A stretch of DNA of 24,995 bases from CAZVUW01 sp964629825 (GTDB lineage Bacteria > Actinomycetota > Nitriliruptoria > Euzebyales > Egibacteraceae), in assembly GCA_964629825.1 (NCBI GenBank), contig CAZVUW010000042.1:1-24995 (forward strand), read 5' to 3'. Position 1 is the stretch's first letter; each line of letters opens with the position of its first letter. The notes under the pieces are model-generated. The model was not told where the DNA came from. It saw only the letters and a program-made list of their open reading frames with translations, and did not search any database. Position numbers and translations under genes: made by a program. Below are positions 22,660 to 24,995 of this stretch, piece by piece.

Positions 22660-23124
22660 CTAGGCCCTCGGGTCCCGGCCCGGGATCCACAGGCGGTCGG
22701 TCACCGAGGGGCCGCTGCCGGACTGCTGTCCGCCTGCCTGCTGTGGTCCGGCGGGCCCCTGTGATCCGGCGGCCTCGGCACCTGCGGGCTGGGTCCCCGC
22801 GCCCGCGGCGCCCTCGGCGCCCTGCTCCTCCGACCCGGAGCCCTGCTGCGCCTCGGCCTGCACCTGCGCCATCTGCAGCTGGGCGACGCCCTCGCGCATC
22901 TGCTGGGTCAGCTGGCCGTCGAGGCGGCCGCTGGTCGACTCCACCACCGCCGCCATGGCGTCGATGAGCACCCGGGCGTCGGAGCGGCCCAGCTTCAGCT
23001 CGGCACCCTCGCCCAGCAGCCGGTAGGCCTGCACGATGATGGCCGCGGGGTCGGCCTCGCGGATCTGGGTCAGATAGGCCCGGATCTCCTCCTCGGTCGG
23101 CTGCTGCGGCGTCGGATCGGTCAT
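22660..23124 (-). CDS. DUF1844 family protein with disordered Gln/Gly/Ala tail
   Basis: 154 aa, function unknown. Residues 9-87 form the helical DUF1844 core: EEEIRAYLTQIREADPAAII, AYRLLGEGAELKLG, DARVLIDAMAAVVEST and MREGVAQLQMAQVQ. Residues 88-143 are low complexity (Gln, Gly, Ala, Ser, Pro), and the protein then ends in the non-repetitive SVTDRLWIPGRDPRA, which may be a short binding motif. No signal peptide or membrane helix. ATG 23124 has GGAG 5 bases upstream. DUF1844 genes sit before infC in other actinobacteria as I recall, so a role near translation is a guess from position only. The upstream region holds a TAGCGT -10 candidate and a 12-base palindrome. It is divergent from the prepilin peptidase gene. 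Confidence 0.82.
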   Translation of the reverse strand: MTDPTPQQPTEEEIRAYLTQIREADPAAIIVQAYRLLGEGAELKLGRSDARVLIDAMAAVVESTSGRLDGQLTQQMREGVAQLQMAQVQAEAQQGSGSEEQGAEGAAGAGTQPAGAEAAGSQGPAGPQQAGGQQSGSGPSVTDRLWIPGRDPRA

Positions 23125-23148
23125 CGGATCTCCCTGCGTGCTCCCGTT

Positions 23149-23160
23149 GTGGACGTCCAC
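23149..23160. promoter_or_regulatory. Perfect 12-base palindrome, candidate operator
   Basis: GTGGACGTCCAC is self-complementary over all 12 bases. It begins 6 bases downstream (minus strand) of the TAGCGT -10 candidate, so it would cover the transcription start of the DUF1844 gene, and it lies in the 80-base divergent spacer shared with the prepilin peptidase gene. Confidence 0.4.
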
Positions 23161-23165
23161 CCCGG

Positions 23166-23171
23166 ACGCTA
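23166..23171 (-). promoter_or_regulatory. Candidate -10 of the DUF1844 gene
   Basis: TAGCGT on the minus strand, 41 bases before the ATG at 23124, with a normal GGAG ribosome binding site further down. It is the same hexamer as in the polX and zinc-ribbon promoters but here with a leader. The -35 is poor. Confidence 0.35.
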
Positions 23172-23204
23172 CTTCAGCGCGTCGGTTCGTGCAGACTGGC
23201 GCGC

Positions 23205-23990
23205 ATGGAGGGGCTGCTCACCGCCGGTGTGTTCGTGCTCGGCCTGGTGTTCGCCTCGTTCGGCAACGTCGTCATCCACCGCGTGCCGGCCGGGGAGTCG
23301 GTGGTGCGGCCGCCCAGCGCCTGCCCCACCTGCGGTTCCCGCATCGGCCCGCGCGACAACATCCCGGTGCTGTCGTGGCTGCTGCTGCGCGGGCGCTGCC
23401 GTTCCTGCGAGACACGGATCAGCCCGCGCTACCCCGCCGTCGAGCTGGCCGGCGGTGTGCTGTTCGTCGCGATGTACCTGCGCTTCGGGCTGCACCCGGT
23501 GCTGCCCGGCTATCTGCTGCTCGTCTGGGCCCTGCTGTGCGTCGCTCTGATCGACGCCGAGACGCGGCGCATCCCCAACGCGATCACCTACCGGCTGGCG
23601 CCCGCCCTGCTGGTGCTCATAGGAGGTGGCGCGCTGCTCGACGGCGATCCGGGCGCGGCCCTGCGCTGCCTGCTCGGAGGCCTGGCCGCCTTCGGCGCCC
23701 TGCTGCTGCTCGCCCTGATCAGCCCGCAGGGCATGGGGATGGGCGACGTCAAGCTGGCCGCCTCGCTGGGCATCGGCCTCGGCTACCTCGGCTGGGGGCA
23801 CGTGCTGCTCGGCGTGTTCGGCGGCTTCGTGCTGGGCGGCGCTGTCTCGCTGGTCCTGCTGGCCCTGCGGCTGCGCACGCGCAAGGACCTGCTGCCGTTC
23901 GGCCCCTACCTCGCCGTCGCGACCGTCACGACGGTCCTGTTCGGCCGCGAGCTGATCGACGCCTACCTGCGGGCGACGGGCCTGGCCTGA
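23205..23990 (+). CDS. Prepilin peptidase / N-methyltransferase (A24 family)
   Basis: Membrane aspartyl protease that cleaves, and usually N-methylates, type IV pilin-like precursors. 261 aa with about eight hydrophobic segments. The N-terminal cytosolic methyltransferase loop keeps all four zinc cysteines, C40 and C43 (CPTCGSRIG) and C65 and C68 (CRSCETRI), with DNIPVLSWLLLRG between them. The two catalytic aspartates are D117 in ALIDAETRRIPN and D181 in GMGMGDVKLAASLG; PFGPYLA near the C-terminus is also typical. ATG 23205 has no Shine-Dalgarno; CAGACT lies 7 bases before it, a partial leaderless layout. No pilin, ATPase or secretion gene lies nearby in this window. PilD/GspO type. Confidence 0.94.
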   Translation: MEGLLTAGVFVLGLVFASFGNVVIHRVPAGESVVRPPSACPTCGSRIGPRDNIPVLSWLLLRGRCRSCETRISPRYPAVELAGGVLFVAMYLRFGLHPVLPGYLLLVWALLCVALIDAETRRIPNAITYRLAPALLVLIGGGALLDGDPGAALRCLLGGLAAFGALLLLALISPQGMGMGDVKLAASLGIGLGYLGWGHVLLGVFGGFVLGGAVSLVLLALRLRTRKDLLPFGPYLAVATVTTVLFGRELIDAYLRATGLA

Positions 23991-24003
23991 CCCCGGGAGC
24001 GGC

Positions 24004-24498
24004 TCAGCGGAAGCCGGGGCGCGGGCCCTCGGGCTGAGCCTTGATGTCCTCCAGCAGCCGGGCGGTCTCGATCGCCGCCAGGGCGGCCTCCCAGCCCTTG
24101 TTGCCGAGCTTGCCGCCGGCGCGGTCGACGGCCTGCTCGAAGGTCTCCGTGGTCAGCGTCCCGAACGTGATCGGCACGCCCGTGGCGAGGGCGACGCGAC
24201 CGACCTCCGCGGCCTGGGCGGCCACGTAGTCGAAGTGCGCGGTCTGGCCGCGCACCACCGCCCCGAGGGTCACGATCGCGTCGACGCGCTCGGACTCGGC
24301 GAGCCGACGGGCGACCAGCGGCAGCTCGAAGGAGCCGGGCACCCACACCAGCTCGATGTCGTCGTCGGCGACGCCGTGGCGGCGCAGGCAGTCGAGCGCG
24401 CCGTCGACGAGCTTGTCGACGACCACCTCGTTGAAGCGGGCCGCGACCACGCCGATGCGCAGACCCTTGCCGTCCAGCGATCCCTGGTGAACCTGCAT
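24004..24498 (-). CDS. ribH: 6,7-dimethyl-8-ribityllumazine synthase
   Basis: Penultimate step of riboflavin synthesis, condensing ribityl-aminouracil with dihydroxybutanone phosphate, usually in a 60-subunit or pentameric capsid-like assembly. 164 aa. Motifs: GVVAARFNEVVVDKLVDGA (16-34), WVPGSFELPLVARRL, AIVTLGAVVRGQTAHFDYVA with the catalytic His, GVPITFGTLTTET, and NKGWEAALAAIE. ATG 24498 follows AGGAGACG. It starts 20 bases after the GTP cyclohydrolase stop, so the two are co-transcribed. It is convergent with the prepilin peptidase gene, with 13 bases between the stops. Confidence 0.97.
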   Translation of the reverse strand: MQVHQGSLDGKGLRIGVVAARFNEVVVDKLVDGALDCLRRHGVADDDIELVWVPGSFELPLVARRLAESERVDAIVTLGAVVRGQTAHFDYVAAQAAEVGRVALATGVPITFGTLTTETFEQAVDRAGGKLGNKGWEAALAAIETARLLEDIKAQPEGPRPGFR

Positions 24499-24518
24499 GC
24501 TCTTCGTCTCCTGGCCGC

Positions 24519-24995
24519 CTACTGGTTGCCGGCGGCGGGCGGGTCGGGGGTGATGACCTCGGGCACCCCTGTGGTCGTGGCGGACGGCAGCCTGGTCAGC
24601 TGATGCCCCATCTTGTCGCGCTTGGTCTCGAGGTAGCGCAGGTTCTCGGTGGTCGGCGTCGTCTCGATGGGAACGCGGTCGACGATCTTGAGGCCGTAGC
24701 CCTCGAGGCCGGCGCGCTTGGCGGGGTTGTTCGAGAGCAGCCGCAGGGTCGACAGGCCGAGGTCCACCAGGATCTGCGCGCCGGTTCCGTAGTCGCGCAG
24801 GTCGGCCGGGAAGCCCAGCTCGATGTTGGCCTCGACGGTGTCGCGGCCCGCGTCCTGGAGCTTGTAAGCCTGCAGCTTGTGCATGATCCCGATGCCGCGG
24901 CCCTCATGGCCGCGGATGTAGACGATCACGCCCTCCCCCGCCTCGGCGATCTGGCGCATCGCGTCGCGCAGCTGGGTGCCGCAGTCGCAGCGCAG
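24519..24995 (-). CDS. ribA: GTP cyclohydrolase II (3' part; RibA or RibBA), cut by window edge
   Basis: Opens GTP to the first riboflavin intermediate. Only the C-terminal 158 codons are present; the frame runs off the right edge, so the 5' end is outside. Two of the zinc-binding cysteines are visible in LRCDCGTQL at the very edge. The GTP-binding and catalytic segment IRGHEGRGIGIMHKLQAYKLQD follows, then RDYGTGAQILVDLG and LLSNNPAKRAGLEGYGL. The tail after KRDKMGH is about 25 residues, Thr/Pro-rich and of no known function. Actinobacteria usually carry the RibBA fusion with an N-terminal dihydroxybutanone phosphate synthase domain, but that cannot be seen here. First in line before ribH. 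Confidence 0.95.
   Translation of the reverse strand: MRCDCGTQLRDAMRQIAEAGEGVIVYIRGHEGRGIGIMHKLQAYKLQDAGRDTVEANIELGFPADLRDYGTGAQILVDLGLSTLRLLSNNPAKRAGLEGYGLKIVDRVPIETTPTTENLRYLETKRDKMGHQLTRLPSATTTGVPEVITPDPPAAGNQ

Noticed and set aside
24499..24518. FMN riboswitch between the riboflavin genes
   Set aside because: The gap is only 20 bases; any riboswitch would lie upstream of the first riboflavin gene, outside the window.
1..24995. Mobile elements, phage genes, CRISPR arrays, defence systems
   Set aside because: Read for integrases, transposases, terminal repeats, regularly spaced repeats and nuclease/NTPase cassettes; none seen. Gene content and order are core and syntenic.

Overview
This is a very GC-rich, gene-dense chromosomal window, almost certainly from a member of the Actinomycetota. 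The gene order DUF1844 / infC-rpmI-rplT / trmH-type methyltransferase / histidine kinase / pheS-pheT / argCJBDFRGH is, from memory, the order seen in Streptomyces and (in part) Mycobacterium. GTG and TTG starts and 4-base start/stop overlaps are frequent. I see no insertion sequence, phage gene, integrase, CRISPR array or RNA gene, so this is core genome rather than an accessory island. I cannot name the genus.

Layout, left to right. 1-288 has no gene I can support. 289-2538 (+) is a class A penicillin-binding protein with one PASTA domain. Convergent to it are a 3-methyladenine DNA glycosylase (2535-3170, -) and a PolX/PHP DNA polymerase (3163-4923, -), a small repair pair. A zinc-ribbon protein of unknown function (4980-5453, +) diverges from polX, then comes an MFS transporter (5450-6862, -).

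From 24995 down to 7006 nearly everything reads leftward. The arginine operon argC-J-B-D-F-R-G-H (15512 to 7006) converts glutamate to arginine by the acetyl-cycling route (ArgJ) and carries its own repressor gene. An ARG-box-like dyad sits on a candidate promoter just before argC. Upstream lies a translation operon: infC, rpmI, rplT, an rRNA/tRNA methyltransferase, an orphan soluble histidine kinase, pheS and pheT. A DUF1844 gene precedes infC, and the 355-base gap between them is packed with inverted repeats. A lone prepilin peptidase (23205-23990, +) interrupts the leftward run, and the window ends in ribH and the 3' part of a GTP cyclohydrolase II gene.

I found no dramatic new multi-gene system. 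The items most worth a second look are: infC apparently starting at an AUC codon behind a perfect Shine-Dalgarno; its hairpin-rich leader with a terminator-like hairpin about 60 bases before the start; the divergent polX/zinc-ribbon pair, each with the same TAGCGT hexamer 7 bases before its ATG (paired leaderless promoters); a perfect 12-base palindrome in the DUF1844 promoter region; a histidine kinase translationally coupled on both sides inside the translation operon; and a PBP whose N-terminus fits a lipoprotein signal pattern.
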